Origin: Bacteroidota bacterium
GTDB lineage: Bacteria > Bacteroidota > Bacteroidia > Bacteroidales > Lentimicrobiaceae
Length of the DNA: 64,000 nt
Direction of reading: 5' to 3'
NCBI GenBank assembly: GCA_009773455.1
Contig: WSXU01000001.1
Span: 312,073-376,072, forward strand
This document shows positions 35,704 through 43,314 of this stretch, piece after piece. Numbering within the stretch: position 1 is the stretch's first letter; the number at the start of each line of letters is the position of its first letter. Made by a program: the position numbers and the translations under genes. The notes under the pieces are model-generated. The model was given only the letters and a program-made list of their open reading frames with translations. It searched no databases and had not been told where the DNA came from.

Positions 35704-37977
35704 ATGAAAACAAAATGCCTGATTTTTTTGATCCTGGGATTTGCATTGCTGGCGATCCCGCCAGGTCATGCCCAGGAAGTCCTTTATGATGGCAGCTTTT
35801 CTGCGACAACTGCCATTGAAGTATATCCTTATGATCCACCACCCATGAATGTCTGGTGTTCGTTTCAGAATTACGGTATCATTGCTAACCCCCAGGTTGT
35901 TGATGGCGTGTGTTATTACCCGATTGAAGCCGCTGGATATGAAGCCTGGGAGGTTCAGCTAACCCAGTACGGGTTTATTTTGTTACCGCAGCACACGTAC
36001 CGTCTCTCCTTCGATGTCAAGGCTGATGCCGATCGCTCTTTCGGCCTGTTTCTCGGTGAGTTCTGGGGTAACTGGACACCCTTGCTTGGTTGGGACAGGT
36101 ATATCCAGTATGCAACAACCGAGTGGCAAACTATCACGCTCGACTTTAATGCAACCTGCATATTTGACATTAACAAAATAAGTTTTGAGTTGGGTGGAAT
36201 CAACATCGGTATGTATTTCGACAATATAACACTGGAAGACCTCGGTGTGTATGAACCCACCATCGGAATCCTGGGAAGCTCCATCTCCGGATGGGATGTT
36301 GATGTTGATATGGCTACTGAAGATGGCGTAATTTACTCACTTCCGGCATATCCACTGGTAAGCGGACGGGTAAAATTCAGACAGGATGATATGTGGTGTG
36401 TAAACTGGGGAGGAAGTACATTCCCGAATGGTTATGCAACCTTATATGGCCAGGATATCCCTGTTTCAAATGCGGGCACATATGATGTGCTTTTTAATCG
36501 TGAAACCGGGGAATATTCCTTTACCTGCGTCAGTAACTGCCTGCCGTTCATTGGTATCACAGGAACCGCTGTACCCCCTGACTTTGGCTCCGGGCCGGAT
36601 GTTGATATGTCAACCAACGATGGTATAATCTATACATTGCCAGGATACAATTTTAACGATGGGGAAGCGGTGTTCAGGCTGAATGACGACCCGGATTTAA
36701 CCCTGGGAGGCTCCACCTTTCCGGATGGTTTGGCTATTTCAGGAGGAGGACCAATCCCGGTTGCTGCCGGAACATACACTGTATCATTTAATTCAACTAC
36801 AGGTGAATACAGTTTTGTCTATCCTGAAATCGGCATTCTTGGCACTGCATTGGCCGGATGGATGGATGACATTGATATGCTTACAACCGACGGGGTAAAT
36901 TATACCTTGCCTGAGTACTATTTTTCAAATGGAGAGGTAAAATTCAGGCAAAATAACAACTGGGATGTTAACTGGGGCGGTTACGGCTTTCCTTCAGGGT
37001 GGAGCTGGCAGAACGGGCCAAATATCTTTGTTCCTGAAGGAACTTATAATGTGAATTTTAACCGCGTGACCGGAGAATATAATTTCGCGGCAACCACCTG
37101 CCCCTTCCCGGGTATTCAATGCCCTGAATATATCTATGTCGGAGCAGATCCCGGCGAATGTGGCGCCTATGTTTACTATCCGGATGTTGTACCTTCTCTG
37201 AACTGTGGGGGTGACGGTCTGGTGATCACTCAGACTGAAGGCCTGTCCAGTGGCGCTTTCTTCCCGTTAGGTCTTACGATGAATACCTTTTTACTGACAA
37301 ATGCTGAAGGAAACACAGCAGAATGCAGCTTTGGCGTGTATGTGTTTGATTTTGCTCCTCCCGTTATCAGCGGAGTCAGCGACTATTTTGAACCACTTTG
37401 GCCACCCAATCACAGGATGGTGCCAGTTGAAATTGATTACAGTGTATCTGACGATTGCGGAACTACATGGTGTGAACTCTATGTGTTCAGCAATGAGCCG
37501 GAAGAAGGATTGGGTGACGGCGACCTCGCTCCGGACTGGAAGATCATTGACCCGCACAATGTGCTCCTGAGGGCTGAAAGGGCAGGTAACGGACCCGGAC
37601 GAGTGTATACCATTGTAATTGTTTGTTTCGATGAATCCGGAAATGCATCAATGGATAATGCATTGGTAACAGTACCTCATGATATGAGAAAAAAGAAAAC
37701 TGAAATTCAGTCTGCCGTTCCTCCTGAAAAGACTGCTGAATTTCAGGTTGACATCTGGCCCAATCCAACAGCTCAACACTTTAACCTGAAGGTTGAATCT
37801 GTTTCGGATGAACCTGTCAATATCAGGATATACGATATCACCGACAGGATAATTTTTTCATCTGAGGCGATGAATAAAGAAACGGTCCGTCTCGGAGAAA
37901 ATCTATCACCGGGGATTTACATCATCAAGTTAAAACAAGCGGAGAATTTTAAAACTATAAAAGTGGTGAAACAATAA
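35704..37977 (+). CDS. Secreted multi-domain protein: CBM-like, three SusE/F-like repeats, HYR, T9SS tail
   Basis: A 757-residue exported protein with a signal peptide ending GHAQ. Residues about 25-180 form a jelly-roll carbohydrate-binding-like domain (YRLSFDVKADADRSFGLFLG). Three repeats of about 93 residues start near 186, 282 and 375, each opening IGI(L/T)G and containing VKFRQ..WxVNWGG and GTYxVxFN..TGEYxF, the pattern of SusE/SusF starch-binding modules. A HYR-like domain (about 457-560) and a T9SS type A sorting domain (IWPNPTAQHFNLKV ... IKVVKQ) follow. It probably binds glycans at the surface; no catalytic site was seen. No SusC/D pair lies nearby. Confidence 0.82.
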   Translation: MKTKCLIFLILGFALLAIPPGHAQEVLYDGSFSATTAIEVYPYDPPPMNVWCSFQNYGIIANPQVVDGVCYYPIEAAGYEAWEVQLTQYGFILLPQHTYRLSFDVKADADRSFGLFLGEFWGNWTPLLGWDRYIQYATTEWQTITLDFNATCIFDINKISFELGGINIGMYFDNITLEDLGVYEPTIGILGSSISGWDVDVDMATEDGVIYSLPAYPLVSGRVKFRQDDMWCVNWGGSTFPNGYATLYGQDIPVSNAGTYDVLFNRETGEYSFTCVSNCLPFIGITGTAVPPDFGSGPDVDMSTNDGIIYTLPGYNFNDGEAVFRLNDDPDLTLGGSTFPDGLAISGGGPIPVAAGTYTVSFNSTTGEYSFVYPEIGILGTALAGWMDDIDMLTTDGVNYTLPEYYFSNGEVKFRQNNNWDVNWGGYGFPSGWSWQNGPNIFVPEGTYNVNFNRVTGEYNFAATTCPFPGIQCPEYIYVGADPGECGAYVYYPDVVPSLNCGGDGLVITQTEGLSSGAFFPLGLTMNTFLLTNAEGNTAECSFGVYVFDFAPPVISGVSDYFEPLWPPNHRMVPVEIDYSVSDDCGTTWCELYVFSNEPEEGLGDGDLAPDWKIIDPHNVLLRAERAGNGPGRVYTIVIVCFDESGNASMDNALVTVPHDMRKKKTEIQSAVPPEKTAEFQVDIWPNPTAQHFNLKVESVSDEPVNIRIYDITDRIIFSSEAMNKETVRLGENLSPGIYIIKLKQAENFKTIKVVKQ

Positions 37978-37995
37978 TCATTTTAAGACAATTTT

Positions 37996-38032
37996 CCCGG
38001 GAAGCTGTCTGTTTATCAGTCGGTTTCCCGGG
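37996..38032 (+). terminator. Likely terminator of the 35704 gene
   Basis: CCCGGGAA (37996-38003) and TTCCCGGG (38025-38032) form a GC-rich 8-bp stem 18 bp after the stop codon, followed by ATTATAATT. There is no clean T-run. Confidence 0.5.
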
Positions 38033-38188
38033 ATTATAATTGGTACCCGGAAGTGGGAAGTTTTTTTGTATAGCATTGTTAAACTACTATGGCTCTTGCT
38101 TGGTTTTACATAATGTCAGAAAATATCGTCAGGATCAAAGCACGATTTAAGTAACCAATCCTTCAGGTAATTAAATTTCTATTTCTGA

Positions 38189-38246
38189 TTTGGAAAGTTT
38201 CCAAAGCCGGATAGACATAAAGGTTGTTACTAACAACCCTATCCGG
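38189..38246. other. Two adjoining palindromes in an intergenic region
   Basis: TTTGGAAA-G-TTTCCAAA (38189-38205) is directly followed by CCGGATAG (38207-38214), a 7-nt bulge, GGTTGTTA-C-TAACAACC (38222-38238) and CTATCCGG (38239-38246). All arms are perfect 8-mers. They lie in the 505-bp gap 37978-38482, which has no gene. The role is unknown: structured RNA, protein-binding site or mobile-element remnant. Confidence 0.6.
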
Positions 38247-38482
38247 TTTGTTCATAAAGGGAGGGAACATTCGCTGATCAAATCAGGAACGCCCGTTGTA
38301 ATTCTTAAAAATGTATCAGGGAAATAAACCCAAAAATTTTTTCCGACACACGAAAATCAAAATTTATAGCTTGTTTGGCATAAAGGATTTACAGGATATC
38401 CGAAAAAAGTGACTAATTTATTTTGTACTGATAAATCCTGATATCTCCGACCTCCGGGGTTTGCCGTTGGCACAATTTGATT

Positions 38483-39418
38483 TTATGAATCGTTGCCCGC
38501 ATGATTGCCAAGAAACCGGCAGATATCCTTTAATGCCTCTTCCGATTCCCTGAACAGGCTGCCAAAAACCGGATAACAATGGCACATTCCTTCTCCAATG
38601 ATCAGGGTAACATCTGTCCCTGCCTTTTCTGCTTTTCCGGCAAACCTTACCGCATCGTCAAGCAGGGTCTCATTGCTCCCGGCACTGATGTGAAGCGGTG
38701 GCAAGCCGTTTAAATCTCCGTACAGGGGGGATATCTTTGGATCTGCCTTATCATGGTTGCCTGCATAATAAGTTGAGGCGCTTTCGGCACAACCTTCCGG
38801 GGAGAAACAGCGCCGCTTGTTGGTTTGGTGTGACTGACCTGTCAGTAACAGGTCTGTCCAGGGCGAAAGCACTGCTGCCGCTGCAGGCAGAGCCAGACCT
38901 TTTTCTTTAAGTGCAAGCAGCGTTGCCAGACACAAACCACCACCGGCCGAATCACCGGCGAACACAATGTCCCGGGGTTGAAATCCTGATGCGATCAGGA
39001 AACTGTAAGCTGAAAGGGCATCATCGAGCGCAGCTGGAAAAGGATGCTCCGGAGCCAGCCGGTAGTCGAAAACCAGGGCATTCAATCCACTCCCTTTTAC
39101 AAATTTAGCCACATGCAACCGATGCGACTGAGGCGAACCAATCATGTAGAATCCGCCGTGGAACCACAGGATCGCCTTCGATGATGAGTTTTCGGGAAGG
39201 GTTACCCATTCGGTATATCGTCCGCTGACCGGCGCCTCAGGTTTGATGATGATGTCTTCAGGCAGTTTACCGAACATTCCCGCCGCCTTTTCCGTCTTTT
39301 TACGATATTTCAGAATGCCTTCAAGGGATGAATCGAACGGGGGCTTTTTTATCCTGAAACGGAAATAGTGGCTGTGGATAAGCAATCCAAGAATGATTTT
39401 GCTTTTCAGGCTTTGCAT
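38483..39418 (-). CDS. Alpha/beta hydrolase (HSL-type esterase)
   Basis: A 311-residue esterase/lipase of the hormone-sensitive-lipase family. The oxyanion-hole motif is WFHGGFYMIGS (HGGG-like). The nucleophile Ser is in GDSAGG. The catalytic Asp is near SNETLLDDAV and the His is in GMCHCYPVF. It lacks a signal peptide, so it acts in the cytoplasm on small acyl esters. The TetR gene ends 11 bp upstream on the same strand, so the two form an operon with the palindromic operator at 40048. The natural substrate is unknown. Confidence 0.9.
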   Translation of the reverse strand: MQSLKSKIILGLLIHSHYFRFRIKKPPFDSSLEGILKYRKKTEKAAGMFGKLPEDIIIKPEAPVSGRYTEWVTLPENSSSKAILWFHGGFYMIGSPQSHRLHVAKFVKGSGLNALVFDYRLAPEHPFPAALDDALSAYSFLIASGFQPRDIVFAGDSAGGGLCLATLLALKEKGLALPAAAAVLSPWTDLLLTGQSHQTNKRRCFSPEGCAESASTYYAGNHDKADPKISPLYGDLNGLPPLHISAGSNETLLDDAVRFAGKAEKAGTDVTLIIGEGMCHCYPVFGSLFRESEEALKDICRFLGNHAGNDS

Positions 39419-39429
39419 GGAGACAGTCT

Positions 39430-40038
39430 TTATGGTTCGACAAGAAAAATTCCCAGTACGGGCTTCAGGTCAGGCAATTGAAATTGTTCCCTGTAATAGG
39501 CTTTGTTCAAAGCAAGACCGTTTACCAGCGAAAACAAAATGGTGGCCAGTTCTTCGGCAGGGACCTGTTTTACACTTCCTTCAACCTGCCCCTGGCTGAA
39601 GATCCTGGTCATTACATTATATTTGACATCATTCTCCTTCCTGATCATTTCCCTGGCTTCTGCCGGAAAGGATTCAGACAGGGCGGTCTGCGTCATCAGG
39701 AAGTAGTAATCGGAAGCGGCAGGTGAGTGAATCAACCCTTCCATCAGACCTTTAACTGCCAGACGAACTTTCATCTCTGCCGGAATCTCCATCTTTTCAA
39801 GATTCAGTGCAGCTTCATTCATCTTTGCTAGGGCATCGCCAATCAGCTTCACAAAAATGTCTTCTTTCGAAGGGAAGTAATGATAAACGAGCCCCTGTGA
39901 CATCCCGGTTTTTACAGATATATCGCTGATCCGGGTGGCCGAAAGGCCTTTGTTCGCAAAAAGACTGAGAGCCCCGGCCAGAATCTTTTCACGGCGCTCA
40001 TCCTTTACCTTTTCGTTTTGGGTTTTGCTTCTGGGCAT
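39430..40038 (-). CDS. TetR/AcrR-family transcriptional regulator
   Basis: A 202-residue one-component regulator. The N-terminal helix-turn-helix reads ILAGALSLFANKGLSATRIS, DISVKTGMSQGLVYHYFPSK, the TetR signature. The C-terminal ligand domain is variable. A perfect 8-bp-arm palindrome (40048-40065) starts 10 bp upstream of its ATG, so it most likely represses itself and the downstream esterase until it binds a ligand, perhaps an ester or its product. Confidence 0.93.
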   Translation of the reverse strand: MPRSKTQNEKVKDERREKILAGALSLFANKGLSATRISDISVKTGMSQGLVYHYFPSKEDIFVKLIGDALAKMNEAALNLEKMEIPAEMKVRLAVKGLMEGLIHSPAASDYYFLMTQTALSESFPAEAREMIRKENDVKYNVMTRIFSQGQVEGSVKQVPAEELATILFSLVNGLALNKAYYREQFQLPDLKPVLGIFLVEP

Positions 40039-40047
40039 TTCAGGTTG

Positions 40048-40065
40048 ATTGAATATTTATTCAAT
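40048..40065. promoter_or_regulatory. TetR-type operator palindrome
   Basis: ATTGAATA-TT-TATTCAAT: perfect 8-bp arms with a 2-bp centre, directly upstream of the tetR start codon. Size and the TTGAAT/ATTCAA core are typical of TetR-family operators. Confidence 0.72.
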
Positions 40066-40204
40066 GCAAAAATACACGATTTCCGTTCCAAAACAATATC
40101 TTGTTATAAAAATTTGTGTGTTGCCTTCAGGGCTGATCATCAGCACAAAGGGTGAAGGCCCGATATCTGAAGGGGAAATGAAACTGTCAGAAATTTTTGA
40201 TCAG

Positions 40205-40636
40205 TTAATCGTTAACCGCCCTGATCAATGCCGCGATGTCGAACTTTTTCATCTGCATAAATGCCTGTACCACCTTCTCTCCTTTTTCAGGATCGCTCAT
40301 CAGTGATGGCAGTATGGCCGGAACGATCTGCCAGGAAACACCGTAACGGTCCTTCAGCCAGCCGCACCTGCTCTCCTCCCCGCCTTTGGTAAGCCTTTCC
40401 CAGTAATGGTCAATTTCGTTCTGAGTTTCGCAATCAACCACGAAAGAGATGGCCTCATTGAATTTAAACAAAGGGCCGCCATTCAGACCCATAAATTTCC
40501 TGCCGTTCAGCTCAAAGGTCACCACCATAGGTGTACTTTCGGTTATTTTCGAATTTTTAAATACAGAACAGTAAAATTCAGCGGCTTCCAGAGCCTGGTT
40601 ATCAAACCATAGACAAGGGTAAATCGGGTTTTTCAT
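40205..40636 (-). CDS. VOC-family (PhnB/3-dmu-9-3-mt-like) protein
   Basis: A 143-residue glyoxalase-fold protein. It starts KNPIYPCLWFDNQALEAAEF-like and continues with YCSVFKNSKI, FMGLNGGP, ISFVVDCETQNEIDHYWERL and CGWLKDRYGVSWQIVP, all hallmarks of the PhnB-type VOC subfamily. The ATG at 40636 gives the family start; an in-frame stretch 27 codons upstream is not family-like. It belongs to a run of small minus-strand proteins (to 42937) but gaps of 70-240 bp suggest separate transcripts. No substrate is known. Confidence 0.88.
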   Translation of the reverse strand: MKNPIYPCLWFDNQALEAAEFYCSVFKNSKITESTPMVVTFELNGRKFMGLNGGPLFKFNEAISFVVDCETQNEIDHYWERLTKGGEESRCGWLKDRYGVSWQIVPAILPSLMSDPEKGEKVVQAFMQMKKFDIAALIRAVND

Positions 40637-40873
40637 GGTGGTGAATTTTTTAATGGCTGTAGTGAATAAATAAGCGACATCATGGCACATTGACACCAAA
40701 TGCAAAATACTGGTCATCGTAAATTTGAAACGTCTTGTTGTAAAATAAAATTAAAGGACCATTATTTTTTACAAAAGAAGTGTTGTTCAATTCTACGCGT
40801 AACCATGAAACTATTCATTCAACCGGGAATTGACCGGGATTAAAAATCAAGCTTCAATGCTTTTAGGGTGTTA

Positions 40874-41428
40874 TCACCTGGGTACATAACTCAGCATAAC
40901 AACCCCGCTTTTAAACGACTGCATACCGGTCAGCTTCAGTTCCAGATTCTGCCCAATCCCTTTAAACAAAGGAACTCCACTACCGATGGCAACCGGGTCG
41001 ATCATGATCTGATATTCATCGATCAGCCCATGCCTTGCCAATTGTGACAGGATGCTGCCACTACCCAGTATGGTCATATCAGGGCCGGGCTGGTTCTTCA
41101 TTACCTTAACCGCCTCCACCAGGTTGCTGCTGATGATCCGGGTATTTTCCCAGCCGGCAGATTTCATTGTTGTTGAGAAAACGATTTTCAGGGCCCTGTT
41201 CATCCATGCTGCCACCAACGGGTCATTTTCCACAGCCATAGGGGTTGGCCAATAGGAGGCCATCATTTCGTAAGTCACCCTGCCAAACAGCAGTACATTG
41301 CCCGGTTTCAGGCTTTCGGAGGCATGGCTGTTTTCCTCTTCGCCATGACGGTGCCAGCTGATATCGCCGTCAGAGCTATGCGTGAAACCATTGAGGGTGA
41401 TAAAACTGAAGGCAGATAATTTTCTCAT
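40874..41428 (-). CDS. Dihydrofolate-reductase-like protein (RibD C-terminal family)
   Basis: A 184-residue member of the RibD C-terminal/DHFR-like family that includes YwjB and YyaP. Visible features are FITLNGFTHSSDGDISWH (start strand), LLFGRVTYEMMASYWP (NADPH-binding), LKIVFSTTMKSAGWEN, and DMTILGSGSILSQLARHGLI. The family reduces pyrimidine- or pterin-like substrates, but most members are uncharacterised. It lies among VOC and SRPBCC genes, a combination often seen in accessory detoxification-like clusters. Confidence 0.9.
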   Translation of the reverse strand: MRKLSAFSFITLNGFTHSSDGDISWHRHGEEENSHASESLKPGNVLLFGRVTYEMMASYWPTPMAVENDPLVAAWMNRALKIVFSTTMKSAGWENTRIISSNLVEAVKVMKNQPGPDMTILGSGSILSQLARHGLIDEYQIMIDPVAIGSGVPLFKGIGQNLELKLTGMQSFKSGVVMLSYVPR

Positions 41429-41498
41429 GTTTCAACAATGTATTAAAGTAAAAATGTTATTTCAATCCGATACTGACTTCCGGCTCAACCCGTGAGAA

Positions 41499-41939
41499 TC
41501 AGGCCTTTTCAGCACAGGCAAACATCCACTGTATACCAAAGCGGTCCCTGCAGCTTCCGTAGTAATCGCCCCAGAACATATCCTGAAGTTCCTGTTCAAT
41601 GGTGCCCCCTTCCGAAAGCGCGTTGAACAGCCTCCTGGTCTCCTCACGGGTATCAGGCATCAGGTTGATGTAAACATTGTTACCCTGAATCACCTTAAAT
41701 CCCATAGATCCGGGCGCATCCGTTCCCATCAGCAGGTGTCCGCCCGTTATGATAAGGGAAACATGCATCACCATATCTTTCTCCTCTTCGCTGAGCGGTG
41801 GCATATGATCCGAAGGCGGAACATCCCTGAAACGCATGATCCCATTTCCGGCAAATTCTCCTTTGAAAACGGTTTTATAAAAATTGAAAACTTCCTCCGT
41901 ATTGCCGGGAAAGTTCAGATAGGTTGCTACACTGGCCAT
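41499..41939 (-). CDS. VOC-family (PhnB-like) protein
   Basis: A 146-residue glyoxalase-fold protein related to the one at 40205. Typical stretches are TYLNFPGNTEEVFNFYKTVF, MHVSLIITGGHLLMGTDAPG and WGDYYGSCRDRFGIQWMF. Two PhnB-like proteins within 2 kb suggest an old duplication. Metal-binding residues of true glyoxalases are not all obvious, so the activity is open. It lies 70 bp upstream of the RibD-like gene. Confidence 0.9.
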   Translation of the reverse strand: MASVATYLNFPGNTEEVFNFYKTVFKGEFAGNGIMRFRDVPPSDHMPPLSEEEKDMVMHVSLIITGGHLLMGTDAPGSMGFKVIQGNNVYINLMPDTREETRRLFNALSEGGTIEQELQDMFWGDYYGSCRDRFGIQWMFACAEKA

Positions 41940-42058
41940 TATGATTGTTTTTAAAAAGTGGTTAATTGGGTGAAGTAAAAAGTAAAAATACTACACACAA
42001 GAAAATAAGTGCATTAGCTGCTGGTCGTTCAATGATTAACGGCTTCAGGAATAAATGG

Positions 42059-42937
42059 TTAACGTTCACAAATTTCCTTGAGTTTGTTCAGTGCCAGCGG
42101 CCAGATATCCTCAAAATAGGACCTGTATTTCTCTGTGGAATCTGTATCGACCGAAACCAGGGTCATGCCATCCTTCGATGTAAAGGTATAATCCTCCCGG
42201 GCACCGGCCCATTCTTCCACCTCTTCTCCGATGGTGATTTCCTTCCCGCTTTTGATCATACCCAGGTGCTCAATACTGATATATGAACCCTGGATATTCT
42301 CCCTGATCCTGCTGATCATCCCACCTTCATTTCCATCCTGGTCGGTCCCGAAAAATTTCATCACCGACCCCTTTGCCCATGATCCCGAAAAACGTGAAGT
42401 AGGATTAAACACCGAAGTCCACTCTGAATAATGCTTTTCTCCAATCATCGCTATATATACTTTATTAGCGTCGGCATTAATCGTGATTTCAAAGTGTAGT
42501 TTTATCAGGACACCGAAGGCTTCCGCATACTTTTTGAAATTGTCAAGTATCGCCTGCCAACCGGTCCGCTGCAATTCAAGAGTATTGACATCCTCCGCCT
42601 CAAACGATTCTTCAATTGTGGTTATTTCTCCCGCAGAAATGAAGGAAATCTGAACCTTCCGGCCGTCATCAAGCAGATACTCAATCCTTCGGGTGGGTTC
42701 CACAAGGGTGAACTGCCCGCTGAAATCAAATCCCACACTACCATCCCGGGCTTCCATCCTAGACATAAACCGTCCTCCTTTTCGGAGGTCGCTTTCTGCC
42801 CTGGTGGTATGCCAGTCGTCAGAGGCATGGTTCCATTCCCTGATGTGATCGGGACCCGTCCAGAGATTCCATACCCTGCCCACAGGGACCGCGATGCTGG
42901 TCTTTATGGTAATTATTTTTCGTGCTGTTGCTTCCAT
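42059..42937 (-). CDS. Tandem SRPBCC (AHSA1-like) domain protein
   Basis: A 292-residue protein made of two fused START/AHSA1-type domains. The first (1-140) has TSIAVPVGRVWNLWTGPDHI, FDFSGQFTLVEPTRRIEY and GWQAILDNFKKYAE. The second (about 145-292) has FEITINADANKVYIAMIGEK, EWTSVFNPTSRF, GMISRIRENIQGSYISIEHL. Single-domain AHSA1-like proteins are usually about 140-160 residues, so this is a head-to-tail fusion. They bind hydrophobic ligands in a deep cavity. The ligand is unknown. Confidence 0.88.
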   Translation of the reverse strand: MEATARKIITIKTSIAVPVGRVWNLWTGPDHIREWNHASDDWHTTRAESDLRKGGRFMSRMEARDGSVGFDFSGQFTLVEPTRRIEYLLDDGRKVQISFISAGEITTIEESFEAEDVNTLELQRTGWQAILDNFKKYAEAFGVLIKLHFEITINADANKVYIAMIGEKHYSEWTSVFNPTSRFSGSWAKGSVMKFFGTDQDGNEGGMISRIRENIQGSYISIEHLGMIKSGKEITIGEEVEEWAGAREDYTFTSKDGMTLVSVDTDSTEKYRSYFEDIWPLALNKLKEICER

Positions 42938-43314
42938 TATAATGAATATTATGGATTCTAAATTATCCGGGGTGACCTGTAAAAGCAGATTCTACTGCAA
43001 TTTAATCAGCATTACCCGGTTAAAGCAGTTTACTGTTTAACCGGGCTTGCCGAATCGATATTATATAACCATTCCCGTTTCTGAAAGTTCAGTTTTTCAA
43101 CCCCGGAGAATCATAAGATTTTGTTAAATCCGAAAGATCACCCTACATATAATTCAAGCCTGTTTTACGAAAGTTTTACCAGGACAAAAACTCTATTTTC
43201 CGGTTTTCAGCCGGGAGCCGGCTTCTTGAAATTACGACATGGAAGAATATTCCGAAAATCGGACAGGTTCTTTCATGGATGGTGAAAGTTGTCAATAGCC
43301 GGTGAGAATAATTC
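42938..43314. other. 377-bp gap with a strong hairpin
   Basis: No gene. CCCGGTTAAA (43015-43024) and TTTAACCGGG (43036-43045) are perfect 10-bp arms, and the inner CAG/CTG extends the stem. No T-run follows. It may end transcription of the upstream kinase on the minus strand, but it lies about 270 bp after that stop codon. Confidence 0.55.
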
